Source of the DNA: Ruminococcus flavefaciens
GTDB taxonomy: Bacteria; Bacillota; Clostridia; Oscillospirales; Ruminococcaceae
Direction of reading: 5' to 3'
DNA length: 7,794 nucleotides
Assembly (NCBI GenBank): GCA_002350065.1
Contig: DEDQ01000080.1
Location: 1-7,794 of the forward strand
How positions within the stretch are numbered: position 1 is the stretch's first letter; every line of letters starts with the position of its first letter. The position numbers and the translations under genes are program-made. Positions 1-7,143 of the stretch are shown piece by piece. The notes beneath the pieces were generated by a model that was not told the origin of the DNA, searched no databases, and saw only the letters and a list, made by a program, of their open reading frames with translations.

Positions 1-3000
1 TTCAACAAGGAAATTGAGTACCTGCTCTCTTTCGACACTAACAAGCTTCTCGCCGGATTCAGACAGAATGCCGGTCTCAACACCTACGGCGCTACACGCT
101 ATGGCGGCTGGGAGAATACCAATATCGCCGGTCACTCGGTCGGTCACTACCTCACCGCTCTTGCTCAGGCTTATCAGAATCCGAACATCACAGATGCTCA
201 GAAAAAGTCCCTCGAAACTAAGATGAAGACCCTTATCGACGGTCTCCGCGATTGTCAGAAAAACTCAAAGGGTAAACCCGGTCTTATATGGGCTGCCTCT
301 CACCCGAATGGAACAGGTGTAGAAGTTCAGTTCGATAACGTTGAAGCCGGAAAGTCAAATATCATCAGCGAGGCTTGGGTACCGTGGTACACAATGCATA
401 AGCTCATCGCAGGTATCGTCGACGTATATAATGCTACAGGCTACGATAACGCAAAATACCTCGGTTCCGACCTCGGTGACTGGGTATATAACCGCTGTAA
501 GACTTGGGACCAGCGTAAGCATAACACGGTCCTCTCAATCGAATACGGCGGAATGAACGACTGTATGTACGAACTCTACCGTATCACAGGCAAGGACAAT
601 CACGCAGTTGCCGCTCACTATTTCGATGAGACTAACCTCCATGAGGCTGTACTCAAAGGCGGCGCAAACGTCCTCAACGGTAAACACGCTAATACTACTA
701 TCCCTAAGTTTATCGGTGCACTGAAACGTTACACAGTTCTCAATGGTAAAACCGTAAACGGTGAAAAGGTCGATGCTACCCGCTATCTCCAGTATGCTGA
801 GGCTTTCTGGGACATGGTCACTACTCATCACACCTACATCACCGGCGGTAACAGTGAGTGGGAACACTTCGGTATGGACGATATCCTCGATAAGGAGCGT
901 ACAAACTGCAACTGTGAGACCTGTAACTCTTACAATATGCTCAAGCTCAGCCGCGAGCTCTTCAAGATAACCGGCGACAGCAAGTACATGGACTTCTACG
1001 AGAACACCTACTACAACTCTATCCTCTCCTCACAGAATCCCGAGACCGGCATGACTACCTACTTCCAGCCAATGGCTACCGGCTATTTCAAGGTATACAG
1101 CTCACGCTTCGACCATTTCTGGTGCTGCACCGGAAGCGGCATGGAGAGCTTCACAAAGCTCGGCGATACTATCTATATGCACAGCGACAACGCCGTATAC
1201 GTCAATATGTACCAGAGCTCTATCCTCAACTGGGCGGATAAGAACATGAAGATAACTCAGGAGAGCTCTATCCCAAGCGGCGACACCTCCACCTTCACTA
1301 TCGACGGCAGCGGTGCGGCTGAATTCCGTTTCCGCATTCCCGACTGGAAGGCTGACTCAATGACTATCAAGGTCAACGACTCCAAGTACAACTACAAGAC
1401 GATAGACGGATATGCTCAGGTAACAGGCGATTTCAGCTCCGGAGACGTCATCGAGGTAACTATCCCCGAGGAAGTAAAGGCGTATAACCTCCCTGACAAG
1501 AACACCGTTTACGGCTTCAAATACGGTCCCGTAGTCCTCAGCGCCGAGCTCGGCAAGCAGAATATGGTTACCGGCTCTACAGGAATGTGGGTAACTATCC
1601 CCAAGGACAAGGTCACTCCCTCCGAGAATATCCGCATTTCCGGCGACAAGGAATCCGTTCCGACCTTTATGATGAACATCAGCAAGCACCTTGTAAAAGA
1701 TACAAATTCGATGAAGTTCACACTCAAGGACACCGACCACGACCTCACATTCACTCCCCACTATCAGCAGTATCAGCAGCGCTACGGCATTTACTGGAAC
1801 TTCCAGAGCAACAACACTGCCGTTGAGCTCCCGCCGCGATATACCGAGTCCGTGACGGATACAGTCCAGCCCGGATACGGTCAGTACGAGAATGACAACC
1901 TCCACATGATGGACGAGGTAAACACTCAGAGCATCACCGACGACAGCACCTACCGCTACGCCAAGAGCGGCGGATATTTCAAGTACCGCATGGCTGTTGA
2001 CCCCGAAGCTCCGTATACGATGCTCAACGTAAAATTCCGCAAGGCTGACAACGGCAAGAGCATCAAGGTAGCAGTCGGAGATTCAGTCCTCTTTGCAGAA
2101 ACCCTCAACTATACAGGCAACGACGACGTCTACGACGTAAAGCTCATCGTTCCCGACGATGTTATGGAGCGCTGCGTTCAGCATATCACTGCCGACGGCA
2201 CAGAGTACGACGTCCTCGACGTTGCATTCTCCTCCAACGACAGCGACGAATCCGCAAAGGTATGCGATTTCATCTATACAAAAGCTATCAAGCCCACTTA
2301 CGAATACGATAAGAGCATCGCTTACTTCGTTGACTGCGGCGACCACAATACAGCAACTCTCTCGGGCAAGGACAAGCTCGGATATTACAACTGCGTGACC
2401 GAGCAGCTCTACGGCGAGGACGAAGTTACCGGCGCATACTGGGGACTCATCGACGACGCTACAGACCAGTATAACGGAAGCTCAAACAGCTCCGGTCTCT
2501 ACACGGCGAACACTTGGCCCGACGAGCGCAATACCGGCGACGGACGCGATAAGACCGCAAGCTTCCGATACACCAAGAACCAGTACGAGAACAATATCGC
2601 CCGTCATCTCGACTACGCATTCACTGTTCCAAAGGGCAAGTACGAGGTTGAAATGGCATTCAGCAATCCGTGGAACTGCTCGTCAAATCCCTCCGTAACA
2701 GATGCGGCTTCCAAGAAAGTGATAATGAGCGATTGCCCGACAAACGGCTCTGCCGTCAAGGGCGAGGTCGAGGTAGCTTCTTCCGGAAACGGCAACCTCA
2801 GGCTCACTCTCACCTCCGAGGACAAGGCAATAAACGTCAACTACATCATTATCCGCGCACTCGAGCAGGAGCCCCTCCCCAAGTATGAGCCTCCGACGGC
2901 TGAAACAGGTCTCAAGGGCGACGCAAATCTCGACGGCGATGTAACAGTTGCGGACGCAGTTGCTATCCTCCAGTTTATCGGCAACCGCGACAAGTACGAG

Positions 3001-3117
3001 CTCGAGCCGAAGGGAAAGCTCAATGCCGACGTTGACGGCGTTGAGGGAATAACTCCCAACGATGCGCTCACAATCCAGAAGCTCGACGCAGGAATAATCG
3101 ACAGCTTCCCCTCTTAA
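1..3117 (+). CDS. Dockerin-bearing GH127-like beta-L-arabinofuranosidase (5' partial)
   Basis: The frame is open from base 1, so the true start and any signal peptide lie upstream; 1038 residues are visible. It begins in the catalytic (alpha/alpha)6 domain with EYLLSFDTNKLLAGFRQNAG, then YGGWE and GHSVGHYL, typical of the DUF1680/GH127 family, retaining-type enzymes that release beta-L-arabinofuranose. By analogy with the characterised Bifidobacterium enzyme HypBA1, Glu306 and Cys308 (CETC) with Cys375-Cys376 (WCCTG) would bind zinc, Cys375 would be the nucleophile, and Glu288 (WEHF) the acid/base. Beta-sandwich domains follow (about 385-615), then a DUF6805-like module (about 617-760, starting TDTVQPG), a malectin/CBM-like module (about 770-955, VDCGD), and a C-terminal dockerin (971-1038) with loops at Asp974 and Asp1010. 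It is therefore probably secreted and docked on a cellulosome-type scaffold. GH146, a related arabinofuranosidase family, cannot be excluded. Codon use changes near base 940. Confidence 0.9.
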   Translation, partial: FNKEIEYLLSFDTNKLLAGFRQNAGLNTYGATRYGGWENTNIAGHSVGHYLTALAQAYQNPNITDAQKKSLETKMKTLIDGLRDCQKNSKGKPGLIWAASHPNGTGVEVQFDNVEAGKSNIISEAWVPWYTMHKLIAGIVDVYNATGYDNAKYLGSDLGDWVYNRCKTWDQRKHNTVLSIEYGGMNDCMYELYRITGKDNHAVAAHYFDETNLHEAVLKGGANVLNGKHANTTIPKFIGALKRYTVLNGKTVNGEKVDATRYLQYAEAFWDMVTTHHTYITGGNSEWEHFGMDDILDKERTNCNCETCNSYNMLKLSRELFKITGDSKYMDFYENTYYNSILSSQNPETGMTTYFQPMATGYFKVYSSRFDHFWCCTGSGMESFTKLGDTIYMHSDNAVYVNMYQSSILNWADKNMKITQESSIPSGDTSTFTIDGSGAAEFRFRIPDWKADSMTIKVNDSKYNYKTIDGYAQVTGDFSSGDVIEVTIPEEVKAYNLPDKNTVYGFKYGPVVLSAELGKQNMVTGSTGMWVTIPKDKVTPSENIRISGDKESVPTFMMNISKHLVKDTNSMKFTLKDTDHDLTFTPHYQQYQQRYGIYWNFQSNNTAVELPPRYTESVTDTVQPGYGQYENDNLHMMDEVNTQSITDDSTYRYAKSGGYFKYRMAVDPEAPYTMLNVKFRKADNGKSIKVAVGDSVLFAETLNYTGNDDVYDVKLIVPDDVMERCVQHITADGTEYDVLDVAFSSNDSDESAKVCDFIYTKAIKPTYEYDKSIAYFVDCGDHNTATLSGKDKLGYYNCVTEQLYGEDEVTGAYWGLIDDATDQYNGSSNSSGLYTANTWPDERNTGDGRDKTASFRYTKNQYENNIARHLDYAFTVPKGKYEVEMAFSNPWNCSSNPSVTDAASKKVIMSDCPTNGSAVKGEVEVASSGNGNLRLTLTSEDKAINVNYIIIRALEQEPLPKYEPPTAETGLKGDANLDGDVTVADAVAILQFIGNRDKYELEPKGKLNADVDGVEGITPNDALTIQKLDAGIIDSFPS

Positions 3118-3134
3118 AATAACCCCTGATAAAA

Positions 3135-3176
3135 GAAAAAGCCATAAAGAAATTTTATCTTCTTTATGGCTTTTTC
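3135..3176 (+). terminator. Rho-independent terminator of the GH127 gene
   Basis: A 17-bp perfect stem (3135-3151 with 3160-3176) encloses an 8-base loop, 17 bases after the TAA stop of the hydrolase. The T-run (3171-3175) forms the 3' arm and pairs with an A-run in the 5' arm, so the hairpin could also stop transcription arriving from the minus strand. Confidence 0.85.
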
Positions 3177-3313
3177 TAAATGAAGAATGAATATTGAAGA
3201 ATGGAGAAATAATAATTATTGTATCCGCTTCGTGGATATTCTTAAATCTATCGTCGCAAGGCGATAGCATTATTATTCACTATTCACTTTTATTTCTTCT
3301 TTATTCATTTAGA
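3175..3313. repeat. MITE-like AT-rich inverted-repeat element (candidate)
   Basis: About 139 bp with 10-bp perfect terminal inverted repeats: TCTAAATGAA at 3175-3184 and its complement at 3304-3313. A second nested pair, AATAATAAT (3208-3216) with ATTATTATT (3269-3277), encloses two small hairpins: 3222-3238, and 3248-3267, an 8-bp stem including one G.T pair and capped by GCAA. The flanks between the pairs are purine-rich on the left (GAATGAATATTGAAGAATGG) and pyrimidine-rich on the right, so the whole element could fold into one rod. It carries no credible coding sequence. Its ends overlap the GH127 terminator and the nifU-side hairpin. A non-autonomous miniature transposon is my inference; no target-site duplication is clear, and an ordinary AT-rich intergenic region is the alternative. 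Confidence 0.45.
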
Positions 3314-3343
3314 GGGCGTGATATAAAATTATATCACGCCCTC
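3312..3343 (-). terminator. Palindromic hairpin after nifU, probable terminator
   Basis: GAGGGCGTGATAT (3312-3324) pairs perfectly with 3331-3343 around a 6-base AT-only loop. It starts 22 bases past the nifU stop, where a terminator is expected for the minus-strand operon. The base after the stem on the minus strand is not followed by a T-run, so termination may be weak or the hairpin may mainly protect the 3' end. Its GC-rich base stands out from the AT-rich surroundings. Confidence 0.55.
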
Positions 3344-3365
3344 GCTTATGATGCTGGTTTTTGTT

Positions 3366-3782
3366 TTATTCCTCAGGTTCTTTTATTTCGCCGACTATCG
3401 GAACAGGGTCTATCCCCTGACGTGTGTAGTAGTCCGACAGCGCAGAGCGGACTGCCTGCTCCGCAAGAACCGAACAGTGTATCTTAACTGCCGGAAGCCC
3501 GTCGAGAGCCTCTACTACCGCCTGATTTGTCAGCTTCAGCGCATCGTCTATCGACTTGCCCTTGATGAGCTCCGTCGCCATTGACGAGGTCGCAACTGCG
3601 GCTCCGCAACCGAAAGTCTTGAACTTGACATCGGTTATGATATTGTTGTCGATTTTGAGATACATCTTCATGATGTCTCCGCACTTGGCATTGCCTATCT
3701 CGCCAACTCCGTCAGCGTCCTCAATTTCTCCGACGTTGCGCGGATTTGAAAAATGGTCGAGAACCTTTTCACTGTATAACAT
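3366..3782 (-). CDS. nifU: Fe-S cluster assembly scaffold, NifU/IscU type
   Basis: A 138-residue scaffold on which [2Fe-2S] clusters are built from sulfur delivered by the adjacent cysteine desulfurase, then handed to apo-proteins in the cytoplasm. The N-terminus (MLYSEKVLDHFSNPRNVG) is typical of the family. The three cluster-binding cysteines are present: Cys34 in KCGD with the conserved Asp36, Cys59 in FGCGAA, and Cys103 in KIHCSVLAEQA. LPAVK (96-100) sits where IscU carries its LPPVK chaperone-contact motif. The protein is only the IscU-like domain, without the ferredoxin-like and C-terminal domains of full nitrogen-fixation NifU, matching the clostridial NifU form. The start has AGGAG upstream, overlapping the end of nifS; the genes are 12 bases apart and surely co-transcribed. 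The symbol iscU would be equally defensible. Confidence 0.95.
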   Translation of the reverse strand: MLYSEKVLDHFSNPRNVGEIEDADGVGEIGNAKCGDIMKMYLKIDNNIITDVKFKTFGCGAAVATSSMATELIKGKSIDDALKLTNQAVVEALDGLPAVKIHCSVLAEQAVRSALSDYYTRQGIDPVPIVGEIKEPEE

Positions 3783-3794
3783 AGCTTTACTCCT

Positions 3795-4985
3795 TTATTC
3801 GTACTTTTCGCCCTTCATCATTTTCTCCCATACCGGCGACATCTCCCTCAGACGTGTCACCACGCGTGGTATAACTTCAAGGATATAGTCCACGTCCTCG
3901 TCGGTGGTGGTCTCCTCAATTGAGAGTCTGAGCGAGCCGTGAGCTATCTCATGCTTCAAGCCTATGGAGAGCAGAACGTGTGAGGGGTCGAGCGAGCCCG
4001 ATGTGCAGGCTGAACCGGACGACGCACAGATCCCGTTCATGTCAAGCATGAGCAGGAGCGATTCGCCCTCGATGCCCTCGATAGAGATATTGAGGTTTCC
4101 GGGAAGACGCTTGTCCCTGTCGCCGTTGAGACGGGTGCGCGGAATTTTGAGAATGCCGTCGATGAGGCGGTTCCTGCGGGGAACGATAGCGGCATTTTTC
4201 TCAGCGATATTGCGTGTAGCAGCCTCGATAGCGACGCCGAGACCGACTATTGCCGGAACGTTCTCAGTGCCGGCACGTTTGCCGCGTTCCTGACCGCCGC
4301 CGTGAATGAGGTTCGGAAGGGTGATTCCCTTGCGGACGTAGAGAGCTCCGATGCCCTTCTGCGCGTGTATCTTATGTCCCGAAAGCGAGAGCATATCTAT
4401 CCCCTGCTTGTGGACGTCGATATCTACATGACCTACAGCCTGTACTGCGTCGGTGTGGAAGAGGACTCCCTTTTCGTGGCAAATCGCAGCGATTTCCTCG
4501 ATTGGCTGGATAGTGCCTATCTCGTTGTTCGCGTACATTATCGTTACGAGAGCAGTGTCCTCGCGTATAGCTTTCCTGATGTCCTCGGGGTCGATAAGAC
4601 CCTTGTCGCTTACAGGGACGTATGTCACCTCGAAGCCGTGCTTTTCAAGATATTCCGTCGTATGCAGAACTGCATGATGCTCGAAAACGGAAGTTATGAT
4701 ATGCTTTTTGCCTTTCTTAGCCATGAGCTCCGCTGTGCCCTTTATCGCCCAGTTGTCAGCCTCAGAGCCGCAGCTTGTGAAGAATATCTCACGCGGTTCA
4801 GCTCCGAGAGCAGCAGCTACCTTGCTGCGGGCGTCCTCGACTGCGCGCTGAGCGTCGCGTCCGAGCTTGTAAATGCTTGAAGCATTGCCGTATCCCTCGC
4901 GGAAATACGGGAGCATTGCCGTGAGGACTTCCTCTGAGACCGCCGTAGTTGCGGCATTATCGGCGTATATAAAACGCTTTTCCAT
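3795..4985 (-). CDS. nifS: Cysteine desulfurase, NifS/IscS family
   Basis: A 396-residue PLP enzyme that converts L-cysteine to alanine and passes the persulfide sulfur to NifU. The N-terminus (IYADNAATT) is the class V aminotransferase signature. His103-His104 (EHHAV) stack near PLP, Asn154 (ANNEIGT) and Asp179 (HTDAVQ) contact the cofactor, Lys205 in LSGHK is the PLP lysine, and Cys327 in GSACTSG is the sulfur-accepting cysteine on a long flexible loop, which marks group I (IscS/NifS-like) rather than SufS-like enzymes. Length is normal. The start is set by AAGGAG (4995-5000) nine bases upstream; a nearer ATG inside the leader is out of frame. It is first in a two-gene operon with nifU. No iscR-like regulator, hscA/hscB or fdx is seen beside it. 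With no nitrogenase genes in view, a housekeeping Fe-S role is more likely than nitrogen fixation. Confidence 0.95.
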   Translation of the reverse strand: MEKRFIYADNAATTAVSEEVLTAMLPYFREGYGNASSIYKLGRDAQRAVEDARSKVAAALGAEPREIFFTSCGSEADNWAIKGTAELMAKKGKKHIITSVFEHHAVLHTTEYLEKHGFEVTYVPVSDKGLIDPEDIRKAIREDTALVTIMYANNEIGTIQPIEEIAAICHEKGVLFHTDAVQAVGHVDIDVHKQGIDMLSLSGHKIHAQKGIGALYVRKGITLPNLIHGGGQERGKRAGTENVPAIVGLGVAIEAATRNIAEKNAAIVPRRNRLIDGILKIPRTRLNGDRDKRLPGNLNISIEGIEGESLLLMLDMNGICASSGSACTSGSLDPSHVLLSIGLKHEIAHGSLRLSIEETTTDEDVDYILEVIPRVVTRLREMSPVWEKMMKGEKYE

Positions 4986-5026
4986 TTATACATTCTCCTT
5001 GTCTATATAACCTATCAACATAGTAT

Positions 5027-5055
5027 ATTATAGCACAACAAAATCGAATATGCAA
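5027..5055 (-). promoter_or_regulatory. nifS-nifU operon promoter (extended -10)
   Basis: On the minus strand TATAAT (5032-5027) is preceded by TGC (the TG at 5035-5034), an extended -10, and lies 17 bp from a weaker -35, TTGCAT (5055-5050). Transcription would start near 5020, giving a leader of about 35 bases before the nifS ATG. I see no clear IscR-type palindrome over it. Confidence 0.75.
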
Positions 5056-5116
5056 GCATTGTTAACCGCGTGAAACAATCGGGTATCAAAGTGCGTGATG
5101 CATTCGGAAGCATTAT

Positions 5117-5260
5117 AAAAAAACAGCCACAAAGAGGGGAGCCCCCTCGGGCAGTTTCGTGGGTCACTGAGTTCAGAACGCAAGTTCGAGGCTCGGTAGC
5201 CCGCTTTTTCCGTTAAGGAAAGCGTGCAGAAGCTGACTTCCTCATAGCTGTTTCTTTTAG
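5117..5260 (-). ncRNA. Hairpin-dense segment: candidate small RNA or terminator complex
   Basis: The 290 bases between the HD-GYP gene and nifS hold no credible gene but a compact structured block. Its outer stem pairs AAACAGC (5253-5247, minus) with GCTGTTT (5127-5121), which runs into seven Ts (5123-5117). Inside lie, on the same strand, small hairpins at 5229-5240 (GAAG/CTTC), 5202-5224, 5190-5201 (GGCT/AGCC), 5176-5187 (GAAC/GTTC) and a 6-bp GAGGGG/CCCCTC stem at 5134-5148. The T-run after the outer stem favours the minus strand, though the plus strand also ends T-rich (5251-5258). A TTGACA overlaps the HD-GYP stop, but no good -10 follows, so an independent transcript is uncertain. The simplest alternative is an elaborate terminator or 3' UTR of the HD-GYP gene, or a dispersed repeat. 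I do not recognise a known RNA family. Confidence 0.35.
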
Positions 5261-5275
5261 CACCCGAATAAGGTG

Positions 5276-6973
5276 TCAATGTTCAGTCTTGCTGTAGTAC
5301 TCCTCTATCTTTGGACGAGCGCTGACGTAGAAGCGTTCAAGGTTCTTGTCGAAATGCTTGCCCATGCCCTCGAGGATTATCGAATCCGCCTGCTCAAAGG
5401 TCATACTGTCCTTGTAGACGCGCTTGCTGACAAGAGCATCATACACGTCTGCGATAGCCATGATACGCGCCTCAAGAGGTATCTCCTCCCCTTTCAGACC
5501 CTCGGGATAGCCGGAGCCGTCCCAGCGTTCATGGTGATAGTGAGCGACGTTCTCGGCGATGAGGTGGAACTTCTGGTCAGCAGTGCCTTTGAGTATCTCA
5601 TGAACTATACGAGCTCCCTCTGCGGCGTGGGACTTCATCACCTCGAACTCATCGGGAGTAAAGCGTCCGGGCTTGCGAAGAATCGCGTCATCGACCGCTA
5701 TCTTGCCGAGGTCATGCATAGGAGCAGCCTTTACAAGGTCGTGACAGAATTCCTCCGTGAGCGTACACTCTTCGTCCTTCATCATTTCATTTGTCAGCAG
5801 ACGAACTACCTCGCTTGTACGTCGGATATGACCTCCTGTTGAATTGTCGCGGCTTTCAACCATCATCGCCATGCTCATTATGAGCTTGTCGTGCATCTCG
5901 AGAATGCTTGCGGTCTTCTTATCGACTTCAATTCGCAGGTTTGCATTATATCGCTCAAACAGCGACAGAAGAAGCTGATTCTTCGTATCGTCGGTCATCA
6001 CGAACTGATATCCGCGGCGGCGGCGTCCGTCAAAAAGATAGTTGACGTTTACGAGGTACACCTTGCCGTCTATTTTGTAGTAAAACTTGTTCTTGGATTC
6101 GTCCTTTCTGAACTCCTCTATCCACTGGATAGCCGTATCGTTCAGCTTTTCACATATCGTAACCGGCTTGTCGACTTCGAGCTCTGCAATTGCAGGCATT
6201 ATCCTGCGGGCAGTCTCGTTGCTTCCGAGATAGTTGCATTTGAAATCGAAGGATACAAATCCGGTATCCCCCTTCTGGACGAATGAATCTATCGACGAAT
6301 CTGCGATATCGTAGAGATTGACTCTATGTATAACCAACAGGAACATCACCTGTGCAACAATATAACACGCCGGAAGCAATTCGACTCCGGTAATAATATT
6401 TCTGCCGAAGAAATAGCTCAGCACACAGGCTAAAATCGGTATCGAGATAAGGTAAAGTATCCTGTTTGACACGGTTTTCTTGTTAAAATAGCTGTAAACT
6501 ATAGCTCCCATACTCATCAGGAAGAATACGATTATCATCGCATAGTAAACCGTATGCATGGATCCGTAATTCTTGTTTACGAGCTGAGTTCCGTCACGGG
6601 TTATCTCAATGCCGACCTTGCGGTAAAAGATATCAAGCTTGCCTATTGTCAGAACTGAGCAATACACCGCTGATGAAGCCAAAAAGCATAAAAACCGCTG
6701 CCATCGTTTAATCTCTATCCCGCATAGACTGAATATGCTCAGCATTATGAACAGTATCAGGTAACATCCTCCGATATATGTCACTTTCAGCGATGTTATC
6801 GCAGCTTCGAGCTCGTATGAATGGACCATAAGGACGTATCCGAGGTTTGTTATTGGTATAAAGCAGAATATCAGCGTGAAGTGAATGTCAAAGTGCTTGT
6901 GCCAGATGAAAGTATAGCAAAGAGTGAGCAGAACAGAAATGCAAAATAATATATCATAGTACAATATTGCCAT
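5276..6973 (-). CDS. Seven-TM HD-GYP protein, putative c-di-GMP phosphodiesterase
   Basis: A 565-residue membrane protein. Seven hydrophobic segments (about 2-22, 30-50, 62-84, 92-110, 140-162, 170-190, 197-216) resemble the N-terminal 7TM sensor region of some histidine kinases. A PAS-like segment (about 235-335) and a probable coiled coil (335-372) lead to an HD-GYP domain (370-560). The catalytic signature is complete: ESRDNSTGGH (373-382), His420-Asp421 in MHDLGK, KSH with His449, HYHHERWDGSGYP (478-490) and IADVYDAL with Asp509. HD-GYP proteins hydrolyse cyclic di-GMP to GMP, so this one likely lowers c-di-GMP in response to a membrane signal; ligand and output are unknown. An upstream in-frame ATG at 6994 would add seven residues, but only the ATG at 6973 has a well-placed ribosome binding site. 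It follows smpB by 170 bases on the same strand and could be partly co-transcribed with it. Confidence 0.9.
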   Translation of the reverse strand: MAILYYDILFCISVLLTLCYTFIWHKHFDIHFTLIFCFIPITNLGYVLMVHSYELEAAITSLKVTYIGGCYLILFIMLSIFSLCGIEIKRWQRFLCFLASSAVYCSVLTIGKLDIFYRKVGIEITRDGTQLVNKNYGSMHTVYYAMIIVFFLMSMGAIVYSYFNKKTVSNRILYLISIPILACVLSYFFGRNIITGVELLPACYIVAQVMFLLVIHRVNLYDIADSSIDSFVQKGDTGFVSFDFKCNYLGSNETARRIMPAIAELEVDKPVTICEKLNDTAIQWIEEFRKDESKNKFYYKIDGKVYLVNVNYLFDGRRRRGYQFVMTDDTKNQLLLSLFERYNANLRIEVDKKTASILEMHDKLIMSMAMMVESRDNSTGGHIRRTSEVVRLLTNEMMKDEECTLTEEFCHDLVKAAPMHDLGKIAVDDAILRKPGRFTPDEFEVMKSHAAEGARIVHEILKGTADQKFHLIAENVAHYHHERWDGSGYPEGLKGEEIPLEARIMAIADVYDALVSKRVYKDSMTFEQADSIILEGMGKHFDKNLERFYVSARPKIEEYYSKTEH

Positions 6974-6980
6974 ACCACCA

Positions 6981-6987
6981 TTCCTCT
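6981..6987 (-). promoter_or_regulatory. Ribosome binding site deciding the HD-GYP start
   Basis: AGAGGAA on the minus strand ends 7 bases before the ATG at 6973. The alternative ATG at 6994 is preceded by an A/T-rich stretch (TTTAGAAATAA) with no Shine-Dalgarno sequence, so the shorter protein is preferred. Confidence 0.65.
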
Positions 6988-7006
6988 CTGTCATTTATTT
7001 CTAAAC

Positions 7007-7038
7007 AAGACCGGATAAGATGCTGCTTAACCGGTCTT
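7007..7038 (-). terminator. Stem-loop between smpB and the HD-GYP gene
   Basis: AAGACCGG (minus 7038-7031) pairs with CCGGTCTT (7014-7007), and after one A.A mismatch TTAAG-side bases extend it by TAAG/CTTA around a 6-base loop. The following minus-strand sequence GTTTAG is only modestly T-rich. It may terminate or attenuate read-through from smpB into the HD-GYP gene, whose start lies 34 bases downstream. A good separate promoter for the HD-GYP gene was not seen. Confidence 0.45.
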
Positions 7039-7068
7039 GGACTCAAGTCTGAGATTGCCCCGAACATG

Positions 7069-7128
7069 GGTAAAATGTACTGTCAGGAATACCGCTCCCG
7101 TAACCGCAGGAGCCGGAACAGCCTTACC
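7069..7128 (-). other. Nested stem structure in the smpB 3' flank
   Basis: Three nested pairings span about 60 bases on the minus strand: GGTAA/TTACC (7128-7124 with 7073-7069), CTGT/ACAG (7121-7118 with 7083-7080) and GCTCC/GGAGC (7113-7109 with 7098-7094), separated by internal loops. It starts 15 bases after the smpB stop. It could be a 3'-end structure or a leader element of the HD-GYP gene. The pairs are short and chance folding is possible; it does not match a c-di-GMP riboswitch that I can recognise. Confidence 0.25.
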
Positions 7129-7143
7129 AAAATGAACATATCT

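Noticed and set aside
1357..1905. A 182-codon minus-strand open frame
   Set aside because: Antisense to the glycosidase and created by its GC-rich third positions; no ribosome binding site or family resemblance.
223..3117. ATG at 223 as the start of the glycosidase
   Set aside because: The same frame is open back to base 1 and already encodes conserved GH127 sequence (YGGWE, GHSVGHYL), so the gene starts before the window.
4302..4880. A 192-codon plus-strand open frame
   Set aside because: It lies wholly antisense to nifS, whose motifs are intact, and its translation resembles no protein family; a shadow frame.
5117..5260. 6S RNA, T-box or known riboswitch upstream of nifS
   Set aside because: The fold is multi-branched rather than the single rod of 6S RNA, no T-box GGTGG..ACCGCG motif is present, and the block lies upstream of the nifS promoter, so it is not in the nifS leader.
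5028..5279. An 83-codon minus-strand frame between the HD-GYP gene and nifS
   Set aside because: It would need a TTG start, lacks a ribosome binding site, reads through the T-run and ends inside the nifS promoter. The hairpins there explain the sequence better.
6974..7143. tmRNA gene (ssrA) next to smpB
   Set aside because: The gap is only 170 bases, too short for a tmRNA, and has no tRNA-like T-arm or tag reading frame.
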